The translations under genes and the position numbers were made by a program. Shown here one piece after another: positions 34,801-42,741 of a stretch of 64,000 nt of DNA (positions are counted from its first letter, which is position 1; each line of letters begins with the position of its first letter). The notes under the pieces were generated by a model. That model was not told where the DNA came from and made no database searches. It saw nothing but the letters and a program-made list of their open reading frames with translations. The stretch comes from Hemerocallis citrina (lineage: Eukaryota; Streptophyta; Magnoliopsida; Asparagales; Asphodelaceae): contig CM030366.1 in NCBI GenBank assembly GCA_017893485.1, positions 75,397,227-75,461,226 on the forward strand, given 5' to 3'.

Positions 34801-36717
34801 AGTAAATAATTTTTGTCAAATTCGGTAGATACCCAAATATTCATGCTTTAAAAAGGGTTAGATGATCAATTTCTATGAAGCGTTTTAAAAAGCACCAAAA
34901 AGGGTAAAGAGTGGACATAAAGAAATAAAATAGGAGGCAACAACGGTGGTATGAAGAGAATAATTTTCTAGATACTTTTAAGAAATTGCATATTCTGAAG
35001 TGTCTATTGCATTTAATTTATTTTTTGGTCTAATTTTTTACAGGTCCAAATGCCTCAGTTTCAGAGCTTGCAGACTCGATTCGGGCTGCTCAGTTGCAAG
35101 AAGAATTTGGATATCAGGATTTGGACTCTCCTACATCAAGTTTTTCTGACTATGAGGTAGACTTTAGATATTTTAGGTGTTTGGTTTAGAGAGAGGGAGG
35201 AAGAATTGTTTCATATTTCTTTGCTAACTGTATAAGGTGGAGGAAGAAAATGGCAGTAGAAACTTGGGGTATATATATATTATTTCCGTTGGTTCAGATT
35301 CTTCTTGTTGGTTTCAAATTAATGGAAATAAATAGGACTTGCCATAGAGAAGATAAATAATTTGATACACTTATGTTCATATTACTTGTCTTACTATGGG
35401 AAATCTAGAACCATGAAAGCAAAAAATATTGCTCATTCATCAATCCATTTTACCCCACTTCAATTCTTCGAATTAACCACATTATTTTTTCATTGTATTT
35501 CACGTATATTAAGTGAAACTCTCACACCTTGCAGGTTAGTACATATAATTCCTCTAAAAGAAAGAAGATGCAAAAATCTGGTTCAAAGAAAAAGAACGAA
35601 AGAATTCACACTGCAAAACAAATGAAGGCAAAGAAAGATGGATATGATGATGATATACATCCATTAGCCATCTCAAAGCATATGACGGGGTTTAACCTTC
35701 CGTTTGAACAGTTGCCAGTCACTGACCGGAAGCTTCCAAAAGCAGCAAGTGGCACACCGTTTTTCTACTTTGAAAATGTTGCTTTAGCCCCTCAAGGAAC
35801 ATGGAAGACCATGTCCCGATTCTTATATGACGTCGAGCCTGAGTTCGTAGATTCAGTACATTTTTGTGCTGCTGCTAGAAAACGAGGGTATATCCACAAT
35901 CTTCCCATCAAAAACAGGAAACCTCTCCTCCCAATTCCTCCAAAAACAATTCATGAGGCTTTTCCAGCAACAAGAAAATGGTGGCCGCCATGGGATAGTC
36001 GTACCCATCTCAATTGCATTCAAACATGCTTTGCACCTCCAAAGCTTACTAACAAGATTTGCATAGCTTTAGACCAGTACGAGGATCCACCACCTCAGCA
36101 CGTTCAAAAATACGTCCTCTATGAGTGTCGTAAGTGGAACCTTGTCTGGTTAGGCCACCACAAGGCCATAACTTTGGAGCCTGATGAGATCGAAATGCTT
36201 CTAGGCTTTCCTAAGAACCATACAAGAGGCCTGAGTCGGTCTGATAGATACAAGGCCTTAGGAAACTCCTTTCAAGTTGATACCGTAGCGTACCACCTTT
36301 CGGTTCTGAAAGATATGTTCCCTAGTGGGATCAATGTTTTGTCTCTTTTTTCAGGGATTGGGGGAGCTGAGGTGGCACTTCATCGGTTAGGGATTCGTCT
36401 GAAAACCGTAATTTCTGTTGAGCAGTCCAAGAGTAGTAGAACCGTGGTGAAAAGCTGGTGGGAGCAAACCGAGCAAACTGGGACCTTGATTGAAATTTTT
36501 GACGTGCGAGAGTTGGATGGCAATCGCATCAAGCATTTTATAGAAATGTACGGTGGGTTCCATCTCGTGATCGGAGGGAGCCCTTGCAACAACCTTGCAG
36601 GAAGCAATCGACACAGGTCGAGTTGGGATCGAGGGCAAGCAGTCTATCTTGTTTCATGACTACATTAGGATCTTGGACCTTGTCAAGTGTGCGATGGGGA
36701 GCAGCTAGGAAGACAAC
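19884..36717 (+). CDS. DRM2: DRM-type de novo cytosine-5 DNA methyltransferase, eight coding exons, C-terminal frameshift
   Basis: DRM enzymes methylate cytosines in all contexts at loci selected by RNA-directed DNA methylation. Inferred exons are 19884-19886 (ATG only), 20471-20569, 21989-22085, 22160-22206, 26375-26485, 26567-26666, 35044-35156 and 35535-36659. Every junction has GT and AG and the phases join correctly. The product starts M|DWSSDSD and has UBA domain 1 (residues about 46-82, [13 protein letters not shown]), an acidic linker, UBA domain 2 (about 130-170, [15 protein letters not shown]), then the permuted methyltransferase domain (from about 225). The read frame stops at 36659 after about 564 residues; the usual C-terminus continues in another frame to a stop at 36717. 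Two or three UBA domains are normal for plants. The symbol is by family resemblance; it could be a paralogue. Confidence 0.88.
20570..21988 (+). other. DRM intron 2; no transposon recognised
   Basis: AT-rich intron sequence bounded by AAG|GTGATA and TTTTAAAG|GTTTC. It carries a CT microsatellite at about 21738-21771. Open frames inside are short and show no family signature. Confidence 0.6.
21738..21771 (+). repeat. (CT)n microsatellite
   Basis: Mostly uninterrupted CT dinucleotides with one CCTT break, inside DRM intron 2. Confidence 0.9.
22882..23391 (-). mobile_element. RTE-type LINE, 5'-truncated 3' end, inserted in the Copia left LTR
   Basis: An 11-bp duplication TTAGTTTTATA flanks it (22871-22881 and 23392-23402). 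On the minus strand it ends in a TTG-repeat tail (CAACAACAACAAC on + at about 22890), preceded by the conserved block GGGGTCGGCTACATGAATCC (+ strand). It encodes the C-terminal RTE ORF residues around RWFGHVIRR (minus, about 23130-23160). Only the last ~0.5 kb is present, typical of target-primed reverse transcription that aborted early. Confidence 0.88.
24506..24838 (+). pseudogene. Copia reverse transcriptase N-terminal remnant
   Basis: The frame ends in a stretch typical of the Copia RT start: [11 protein letters not shown], a GVKQKTKY block, [13 protein letters not shown], and [14 protein letters not shown]. The catalytic DD motif and most of RT are absent. Downstream is a hAT MITE, then the RNase H tail. 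The upstream part of the frame is Ser/Thr-rich and unassigned. A non-functional relic. Confidence 0.8.
24941..25447. mobile_element. hAT-type MITE inserted in the Copia element
   Basis: The 507-bp element starts TAGAGCTGCTATCGGGTC and its other end, read inverted, starts TAGCACTGTCACATTTACCC. It is flanked by 8-bp direct repeats ATTTCAAC (24933-24940) and ATTTCAAT (25448-25455), 7 of 8 matching. The subterminal zones are packed with GGGTCCGGG/CCCGGACCC motifs. No transposase. Eight-base duplication and TAG-type ends fit the hAT superfamily. Confidence 0.82.
25700..25972 (+). pseudogene. Copia RNase H C-terminal remnant
   Basis: The reading passes through [27 protein letters not shown] and [19 protein letters not shown], the familiar Copia RNase H end (DN..A..L..NPVFH.R.KHI). 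It sits just before the polypurine tract and right LTR, as expected for the 3' end of pol. The frame is disrupted nearby. Confidence 0.75.
26687..28002 (-). repeat. 3' LTR of the antisense chromovirus
   Basis: 1316 bp, direct repeat of 32887-34204. It contains a GC-rich GGCGGCG patch (about 27120-27230). The last 82 bp (27921-28002) also encode the C-terminus of the element's polyprotein. Small forward frames inside the GC-rich patch appear in both LTRs and are not genes. Confidence 0.95.
27921..28625 (-). CDS. chromovirus integrase C-terminus plus chromodomain, running into the 3' LTR
   Basis: This 234-residue frame holds the integrase C-terminal GPY-type region ([29 protein letters not shown]) followed by a chromodomain ([28 protein letters not shown], about residues 135-185). 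Chromodomains steer integration toward particular chromatin. The last ~27 codons, an Arg-rich tail with QRRRRLHQ, lie inside the LTR, a layout known from CRM-type chromoviruses. Placement in CRM is tentative. Confidence 0.85.
   Translation of the reverse strand: MHPAFMTYIEKFPKKINENNFNYKLRADIRRKFKTFNVGDEVMVRIRPERFPAGSVKKLNARAAGPFKILHKINDNGYVVDLPEGFGISKTFNIEDRVPYEGPEFNSRNPLIDEPTLQPIGEIPPLPPPPDTTYPSTEELDILDDQIISTRDGGIHRYLVSWKNKPESENTWIDRGELQRLDPDLLEHYDRRTGFDSTGSSPLPAGENDEDIGSRRFGCFYQRRRRLHQLFYSV
28722..29668 (-). pseudogene. chromovirus RNase H end and integrase core, frameshifted
   Basis: From the minus-strand start it shows the RNase H end ([15 protein letters not shown]), then the integrase zinc finger ([10 protein letters not shown]... 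[10 protein letters not shown]). A frame change near 29126-29231 leads to the catalytic core with [23 protein letters not shown] and [11 protein letters not shown], which supply the D, D and E residues. The frame breaks again near 28722 before the C-terminal segment. Retroviral-type integrase; non-functional as it stands. Confidence 0.88.
29669..30246 (-). pseudogene. chromovirus RT-RNase H connection, degraded
   Basis: On the minus strand this links RT to RNase H. Recognisable pieces include a [16 protein letters not shown] palm end and an RDVRSFHG stretch, but stops interrupt the frame (for example where RT ends at 30247). Forward frames over the same bases are shadows. Confidence 0.65.
30247..31002 (-). 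CDS. chromovirus reverse transcriptase segment
   Basis: 251 residues of gypsy RT: the linker with [20 protein letters not shown], then [64 protein letters not shown] and the catalytic motif [10 protein letters not shown]. The segment ends at a stop just after the catalytic domain. It begins in a different frame from the upstream protease, overlapping it by about 70 bp. Confidence 0.88.
   Translation of the reverse strand: MKRNLQKKLKRELPFFLTAREVPKDPKSLIPPQVTPVLQEFTDVFPADFPNQLPPLRDIQHAIDLVPGASLPNLPHYRMNPTEHAELKRQVDELLAKGFIRESLSPCAVPTLLTPKKDGTWRMCVNNRAINKITVKYRFPIPRLDDMLDMMSGATIFSKIDLKSGYHQIRVRPGDEWKTAFKTKDGLYEWMVMPFEMTNAPNTFMRIMTQVLRPFMGKFLVVYFDDILIYSRSVGQHLDHLRQVCGVLRKK
30932..32035 (-). CDS. 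chromovirus gag C-terminus, CCHC knuckle and aspartic protease
   Basis: 367 residues on the minus strand. It opens with the gag tail ([19 protein letters not shown]), then a zinc knuckle [16 protein letters not shown] (about residues 137-152), an acidic linker, and a retropepsin domain with the [14 protein letters not shown] active site (about residue 215) and [12 protein letters not shown]. Protease would cleave the polyprotein in virus-like particles. Confidence 0.88.
   Translation of the reverse strand: MKNKLSKFRAGLRADLRNELIYRNVDSIAAAYALVLDMDSLKASSNFRSSDSRDHSSRMTSTDPPRPPRPKPPSQHPNKSYPSKPNSNFNSHRDEHKGKNTERDYSKIDPLTKCYKCKGYGHVASNCPSPSRINIVEGTAVIADDSDNEFSYEPIEGDDFGEEEDDQYLHCIRSIQLPHLNVVRCTLSQPKEEDDWKRTAIFHTFTTIGGKNCKVIVDSGSCVNAVSSAVLAKTGLKAEPHPRPYKVSWIDATALQVTHRCLVPVDFKDYKEEIWCDVLKMDVGQVILGRPWLYDHDVTIYGRSNQCVFQHDGLKIKLIPVRPRTSPAETTPPPSRKGKEVTYMGEKELTKEIEKGATILSHSERSP
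32016..32701 (-). pseudogene. chromovirus gag N-terminal part, one frameshift
   Basis: The frame begins with a Met at 32701 ([13 protein letters not shown]), runs through a coiled-coil-like [15 protein letters not shown] and the capsid region ([28 protein letters not shown]), then shifts frame near 32190-32201 into a piece with [21 protein letters not shown] second shift near 32020-32035 joins it to the zinc-knuckle frame. Gag forms the particle core. About 170 bp separate its start from the primer site. Confidence 0.82.
32872..32883 (-). other. primer binding site of the chromovirus (initiator Met tRNA)
   Basis: Minus-strand TGGTATCAGAGC, the standard plant site complementary to the 3' end of tRNA-iMet, 3 bp from the 5' LTR. 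Confidence 0.9.
32887..34204 (-). repeat. 5' LTR of the antisense chromovirus
   Basis: 1318 bp, near-identical to 26687-28002. Most differences I noted are C/T or G/A changes. If active, it would drive transcription into the DRM intron on the opposite strand. Confidence 0.95.
34300..34441 (-). mobile_element. short SINE/LINE-like insertion with a 14-bp target duplication
   Basis: A 142-bp insert is flanked by ATCCCTTTTCTTTT on both sides (34286-34299 and 34442-34455). It begins with a T run on the + strand, which fits a poly-A tail on the minus strand. Too short to classify; it could be a SINE or a truncated LINE end. Confidence 0.6.
34456..35043 (+). other. remaining DRM intron 6 sequence
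   Basis: AT-rich intron DNA up to the acceptor TTTTTTACAG at 35034-35043. I see no transposon or coding signature. Confidence 0.55.
35535..36717 (+). CDS. DRM2: DRM catalytic exon, with an apparent one-base insertion near its end
   Basis: This exon encodes the whole rearranged catalytic domain. Motif order is FFYFENVAL (VI-like), GFPKNHTRG and [17 protein letters not shown] (IX/X), then [15 protein letters not shown] (motif I, SAM binding), and [11 protein letters not shown] (motif IV, catalytic Cys at residue about 538). Immediately afterwards, near 36612-36616, the frame drifts: the read frame gives HRSSWDRG and stops at 36659. The next frame, from 36616, encodes 33 residues ([12 protein letters not shown]...) matching the normal DRM C-terminus and ends at TAG 36715-36717. 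One extra base within CACAGGTCG explains it. It is either a sequencing error or a real truncation. Confidence 0.88.
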
Positions 36718-37275
36718 ACAGTTGTGATGCGGGAAGGGAAGAGGATGGGGTGGTTTCTGATCTTGGTATAACTAGATCTAAGTGATGCTCAACGCTTTAA
36801 CAGAACCTCTTTGTGTCGAATGCAGTTGTACCCAAAGTACTCAATGTAAATTCTTCCAGTTCATGGATCTCTTTTTGATTGTGTTCTAGGTTTGGTATCG
36901 CAACATCTAGCTAGTGAAATCTTTATGAAGACATTAATTAGTTACCCTTTAATCAAAGGAACAATGATCTAAACAGCTGTCAAAGATGTTCTTTCGCTTC
37001 CAATTAACTCCAGCTGTATTTTGAACATAGATAACATTCCGTCTGCTTACATTGAGTTGCTTTACGTGACTATTAATTTTTGCAGGTTTAGGAGCCATAA
37101 ATCTCAACCTATCTCGGGAGATGTTTTTGGTGGTTGCTGTGTGCTCTTTTCTGGTTACGTACTCTATGTTGCAGTTTTTTTGATGCTGCTGCGTTTCTTT
37201 TTGCTACAAGCTCAGTACTATTGATATTTTAGTGCTAAATCCTACTACAGTCAACTGTATCAGATCTGAGATTTG
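36718..37275 (+). other. DRM 3' flank
   Basis: Probable 3' untranslated and downstream DNA. No clear poly-A signal stands out and no coding family is recognised. The flank ends at the start of the second MULE remnant. Confidence 0.45.
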
Positions 37276-37396
37276 GAAATTTTTCCCAAAACAAGCCAGT
37301 TTTTTAAAGTATATTCCGTAGGGGATAGTGACCAAACTTATTCCACGGTGGACTACTTTTTGCCACGTCAGGTGCGTGCAGCCTCTTCTCGATTTT

Positions 37397-37458
37397 TTTT
37401 ATTTTTTATTTTTTATTTTTTATTTTTTATTTTTTTTATTTTTTTATTTTTTTATTTT
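37397..37458 (+). repeat. (ATTTTTT)n low-complexity tract
   Basis: Nine or so ATTTTTT/TATTTTT units in a row inside the second MULE, giving spurious Phe-rich open frames. Confidence 0.85.
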
Positions 37459-37504
37459 TGTGTGTGTGCCGCCCTTCCTAGCTCCGGTCTCAGCTCAAAT
37501 TTTG

Positions 37505-37785
37505 AATAGTTAAGGCTGCAGTTGGGAATTGTGGCATTGTTCAAATGTAGGCCATAGTTGGCAATTGTGGCCTTGTTCAAATGTAGGACACAGTTGGCAA
37601 CTACTACTGTGTATGAAATATTTGAGACAAAGAGCCAAGACTTCAAGTCAGAGGGCCAAATCTTCTAAGTAAAAACATTATAAAGTGAGCTTGCAATTCC
37701 CAACTACGGTCTCCTTTTAAACAGAGGCTGCTGTTCTCAATTGCGGCTTTGTTTAAACATATGCCGCAGTTGGGAACTGCGGCTC
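37505..37785. repeat. subterminal hairpin modules of the second MULE
   Basis: Several short imperfect palindromes share the core TTGGGAA or TTGGCAA with complementary arms. The clearest is at 37763-37783, where GCAG, TTGGGAA and CTGC form a stem-loop inside longer GCC/GGC arms. Others sit near 37510, 37555 and 37590. Confidence 0.75.
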
Positions 37786-38286
37786 TTCGTGGGATCCACT
37801 TAAAATCCCAGTTAAACTCCCTCCACTTCTTTTCATCTCTTCCAACTACAATTCCTTCAACGTCGTTTTCCTATCCCCAAACCGAAAAACCCTAATTCCC
37901 AATTTTCTCACAATTCTCCAAGCCTTTCCATTTTTTTTCAAGCCGACAACACTTCCGCTGTCTACTTCGTCTTTAGCTTCATCAAAGCTCTTTGTGGTTG
38001 TTAATTTCACCTCCCCTCTCAAATTCTGAAAACCCTAAGTTGGAGATCTTCCCTCCTCTATCACCTCCGCCTTCTTCTCTACCATCAAATCAGACAGCAC
38101 CTTAGTTTTTTGCTTCGTCTTTTGCTTTGTGTCATCCCCAATTTCACCTCTCTCTCTCTCTCACATTAAGAAAACCCTAATTTCCCAAATTACCCTCATT
38201 CATCACTCCGTCATTGTCTCCACCATCATCTCCAATCATCTCGGATATTTATTTATGCTAGTTTGAATATATATATATATATATAT

Positions 38287-38455
38287 GGGTAAAAGGGATA
38301 TGAGCAACTTGCTCATTTAGTAAATGAGCAATTGATTATGTGGCATGCATGTGATACATTGGACAACTAACCCTTTTAAGGCTTTTCCAATCACATGTAT
38401 GCCACATCATCAATTGCTTATTTACTAAATGAGCAAGTTGCTCATACCCCTTTTC

Positions 38456-38458
<3 letters not shown>
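38287..38458. mobile_element. MITE with ~70-bp inverted repeats inside a TA microsatellite
   Basis: Starting GGGTAAAAGGGATATGAGC, its first ~70 bp pair with its last ~70 bp read in reverse (AAAAGGGGTATGAGCAACTT). Both arms share TTGCTCATTTAGTAAAT and ATGTGGCAT. TA repeats flank both sides, so a TA target duplication cannot be delimited. Tc1/mariner-like by TA context only. Confidence 0.75.

Positions 38459-38520
<62 letters not shown>
38459..38520. repeat. (TA)n microsatellite
   Basis: About 30 TA dinucleotides directly after the MITE. A shorter TA run (38268-38286) precedes it. Confidence 0.95.
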
Positions 38521-38523
<3 letters not shown>

Positions 38524-38639
38524 GAAATTTAAGTTAGGATGCTGTAAACTATTGACTCATAAGAATTTTCCTAGGTTGAGTACTGCAAATTTGGTTTAAA
38601 ATGATGCTTATGTATGTTATGTTTGTGAATAGGTAATGA

Positions 38640-39800
38640 CTTGCATATTCGTCTCATTCTGTATAGATATGGATTGCAAAATTCCTATTTGGTTCTATTA
38701 TTGAGAAGAAAAATTTCGAGACCCAAAGCTAGGAGCTTGTTATAAAGTTGTTGAACCATAAATAGTTTGGGCTCCTCGTAATATTATAAAGCAAGGACTA
38801 ATAGAGAAGGTCTATGAAATGACTAACTGGGATAGAGGTGAATGGAGTGTTAAAATCCTAGCTCATTATGCAGTTGAAAAAGGAGAATGACAATATTTCA
38901 TGGCGGTGCTTGTAGATGATAATGACGTTCTTATTGCTATGATTGTAAGGACACTTGACCCAAACTCTAGTTGGAATGCACTGGAGTTATATCTTAAGCA
39001 AATCGAGATTCATAATGGTCGGCCACATGTTATTCGCAATTCAAGTCTAGTACATGAAGTGCCGACCCATGAGATGAGTCCCAATCTAGTATCTGAATCA
39101 CATGCATGATTGATGCATCCACGCGAAGACTTGTTCACAATTTCAACACGACCAAATCACATGAAGATGAGTTGCCATGTCTTTCTGGTTTGATAAGTTA
39201 CCTCATTGATAATAAAAGTTTCATTCAATCCTTCAATCATGCCAGTGTTAACGATAGTTATTAGAACGCGAGGAAGATGAAGAAGATGAAGAAGATGGAC
39301 ATGCACTAGATAATGTTAATGACGTTGCAGATTTGCAAGATGATGCAGTCCCCTTGACTCAATTGATGAGTGCACCTGTACCTGAGTAAGAATCAGTTGA
39401 CTAGGTTAGCCATGCGAGGGTACATCAATTTGCATTAGAGTCATGGAGCTCATCCGACACAGATGAATTGTAATTGAGCAAAAGTTTGATAGTAAAGATG
39501 ATGTTCATCATGCGGTGGAGATGTAATGCATAAAGAAACACCAAGAATTTATCATCGTGAAATCGACAAAAAATGTATATGTTGTGAAATGTAAAATGAC
39601 ACCAAAGGTCCTTACTAAACATGAGAGGGCACAAAATCCTGAAGTCGTAGGTGAGGCCAGTTGTAATTGGAGATTCCGTTAATTATTCCAAAGGATAAGA
39701 CATATTTCACGGTGAAGAAATTACAAGGGCTATATACATGTCTCAATCCCACGATGAATCAAGGCCACACTAAAGTAGTGTGGCTGCTATTTTCTGTGTG
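38640..39800 (+). pseudogene. MULE (MURA-like) transposase N-terminal relic
   Basis: Discontinuous frames give a MUDR-type N-terminus. A 69-residue open piece (38900-39109) is followed, after stops, by a region reading GQ-like entry, VHHAVEM, IKKHQEFIIVKSTKNVYVVKCK and C-N-W-R-F/L-R, then KLQGLYTCLNP-like residues. This is the pattern of the MuDR DNA-binding domain (C-x-W-x-L-R ... HTC). Multiple stops and frame changes show it is dead. The catalytic DDE region is missing. Confidence 0.65.
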
Positions 39801-39849
39801 AGAGCAAACAAATGATGTGCATTATTTAATGGAAAATCATCAAGATCTA

Positions 39850-42736
39850 ACCTTTTACTTTGATCGAAATTAATTGTCGTTAACCACTCCTTAATCTGAT
39901 TTTCTGGTAATTCCCCTATTTCCACATACTAAAAACTCGGACATTTTCAGAATTTTTCATTTCAATTGAATACATAACACAGTACAAATTTACAGGAAAT
40001 TAAAACTTTATTTATATGATCCTTATTACATTGAACAAGAATGTCTACATATGAATTTCCATCATGATTACATCATTCAAAGATTCAACTCTCACTTGGA
40101 CACTCTACATTACTCGAGTTCCCGCTCCCACGGTCAGACGGTCCTGCAAACTACCAAGCACACCAGTTGTGCAATCGACGCTAGATTGGTGATAACAGCA
40201 AATTATAACTTTCTCAACAACCAAATTAATGACAAACAATGTGAATACTTATAAGTATATATTCTAGATGTGTCAGTGTGTGTCATGATCCAAGAAGTCT
40301 AATGCACATAAATGCACACAATGCTCTTTTCTAATACATGCTTGTTTGGAACTTTATGCCGCTCATATTACTTAGTTTTTGAATGCAAGCAACTAAAGTT
40401 TCTTCTTATTATAGGGTTCAATCTCTCTCCATGCAAACTTATCCCTGTGACAAAATATTCAAGACTTAGGCATCAGTGGGTCACCCACTGCATCTATGGA
40501 TCCTTTTAATAGTACTGCTCGTCACCCGACATTCTGTGAATATATATCCCGCTCCAGGCGTTGTGAGCTTTTCTCATTTCCCTAGAATTCTGGTGAACAA
40601 CCCACGTCAACTGATCATCCTGGGTACATCCTTAATCACAAACATTCTGTGAGTTTTAGCTCTCATCCCGAAAACACTGAAGATTTATCTCACTCCCTAT
40701 ATCATTCTGGAGCCTATTTTAGCTCTTGTCCCGGAATACTGAAGATTTATCTCACTTCGAAGATCATTCTAGAGCTTATATCTCACGTTCGACCTTGTTT
40801 TGTCACATCTCCTTCTAGTGCATATCCTTACAGACATTAACAGTGACCTATAGCTATAGTCACCCTACCAGACTTATGCTAACAACACTAAGGATTACCT
40901 ATCGTACCTGGCCTATCCCAGCCAGCTACCTACGAAAACACATCACTCCCAGTATCATGGGCCTTGCTCAGCCTCTAGACCCCACACTTTAGGTTATAGA
41001 ACTTAGCTATGAACTATCCCAATGACAACCTAACCTTTTGCTAGTTAGTATAATGGAACTAAATGGTACTTGTCACTCTAGAATTTCTAGTTCGAATTAT
41101 ATACTAGACTACACTTGATACCATAGAATCCAATCTGATTACTTTTATGCGACTCGCGAGGTCTTGTACAACTTTTGGTCTCACAACCTATTAATGTCCC
41201 ACTAGTTCTCGATGTAGCTTCTAATAGACCACTTGCCCTTTATCACACTTCTAAACCCTCAATTAAGTATAACAAACTAACTCAACTTATTCTTACTAGT
41301 TGACAAGTTGACAAGTTAAAAGAACCGAACTGTGCGATTAACCCGTACTTTGGTTGAGACTTGGTCTAAACATTACCTAGACTCAACCCGACTTACTCAA
41401 GTCCAAACCCGGCCCGACCAGAGCTCACGCTCGGCCCAAACAGCACTTATGCACATGATTCTGTATAGCCCAAACAGAGCCTAAGCCTAGCCCAACAGAG
41501 CCCAAACCCGAGCCTCAAGTCTCTCCAAACCGAGCCAATATTCGGGCTGAATTGAGTCCATTTAAGACTCAATTTTCATGCTCTCTCTTGGTCTAGTTTA
41601 ACATCACTTATAACATCTCTTGAATACAAGAAACATGGTTTCAAAACAGAAAATATTCAGTCAATAAAAAGAATCCAAACAACCCAAAAAAGACAACACA
41701 ATGACAATCCAAATGTTGTCATTTTGGGCTGTTTTTGAACCCGATTCAAGAGCTATACAAGTTCTATCATACCTCGGTCCAAGCTAACATCTAAACAGTG
41801 GTACAAGGCTCAGTTGAGTGTATTTACAGACGTTAAAATATAAATTGGACAACCCAAACAATCAATGAATTAAATTCAAAACAGTGAGTTATACCAAGTT
41901 TTCATTGCCTTTCTAGTCTATCATTGACCCACCTAACATGCTAATTAGTAATCATTGATTCAACGACCTAACATGATTCTAATAGGCCATGAAAGACATT
42001 CGAAACGGTATGTTTACTTGTACAAATATAGTAGCAAACAAATAAGTAATTCATTGAACAAGACCAGTTTTTCATCTCTATATAGTAAGTTGTTTACTAA
42101 ACATGCTTTCTATGATCATGGATAGATAACTATCATCATTTCAACAGAAAAGCCTACCATGCAACTAGATTATAATAGCAACAAAAGACCAGAAGAAAGA
42201 GAACACCCACCTTAACGTGCTTAAAAACTAGTTGCCCTATGATGCCAAACTTCTGACATCTCCTCCTTGCTTCAACTTAGCCCTCTATGAAACTTCCTAT
42301 CAAAAATGAGGAAAGGAACTTGCTCTCAAGCCCATTATATTGGCTAGTTGAGGTAGGGGAAGGGGTGGGGGTTTGCATGATTTATCACTGCACAAATTAA
42401 GTGAGACATTTGAAATTATTCATGTAATTTCTGTTCTACACTTAAAGAGACTCACTTGACTCTTGGAAAACTCAACCCCCTCACTCTATCTCTCATATTG
42501 GTTGGCCAAACCAATGTGCACATTGTGCAAATTGCATAGATGTCACACCCATTGATACAAGTTAGGTATTAAGTTGGTTAAGTTGTTATAGAGTTGGTTC
42601 CATCATATGACCTAACTCAACATCAGTTCAATCCACTCTAGTCCTAGCTAGGTTCACCAAAAAATATTTATTAAGTTGCAGATTATTCTTGCTTGTAGGC
42701 CTGTTTTGAGTTGATGGTCCTGAAAATGACCCATGT
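39850..42736 (-). other. LTR-like degenerate DNA, no gene
   Basis: I see no coding family here. Repeated phrases such as CATTCTGTGAGTTTTAGCTC, GAAGATTTATCTCACT and CATTCTGGAGC (40540-40780), and a GTAGGGTGACTATAG-like block read on the minus strand, resemble inner LTR segments such as those at 59750-60180. A TGTCACACCC string at about 42542 could be another minus-oriented LTR edge. I infer decayed gypsy LTR sequence; boundaries are unresolved. Confidence 0.35.
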
Positions 42737-42741
42737 TCTCC

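Larger units (their letters stand above)
37276..39810 (+). mobile_element. second Mutator-like element, left end plus decayed interior; right end not found
   Basis: The left end GAAATTTTTCCCAAAACAAG resembles the other MULE's end in layout: a similar T-rich start, then GCCANTTTTT, then TGCCACGTCAG about 100 bp in. It is followed by imperfect palindromes built on AGTTGGGAACT (about 37505-37785), a leader-like CT-rich stretch (37800-38240) and a transposase relic. No matching right terminus is visible, so the element is truncated or rearranged. Confidence 0.6.
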
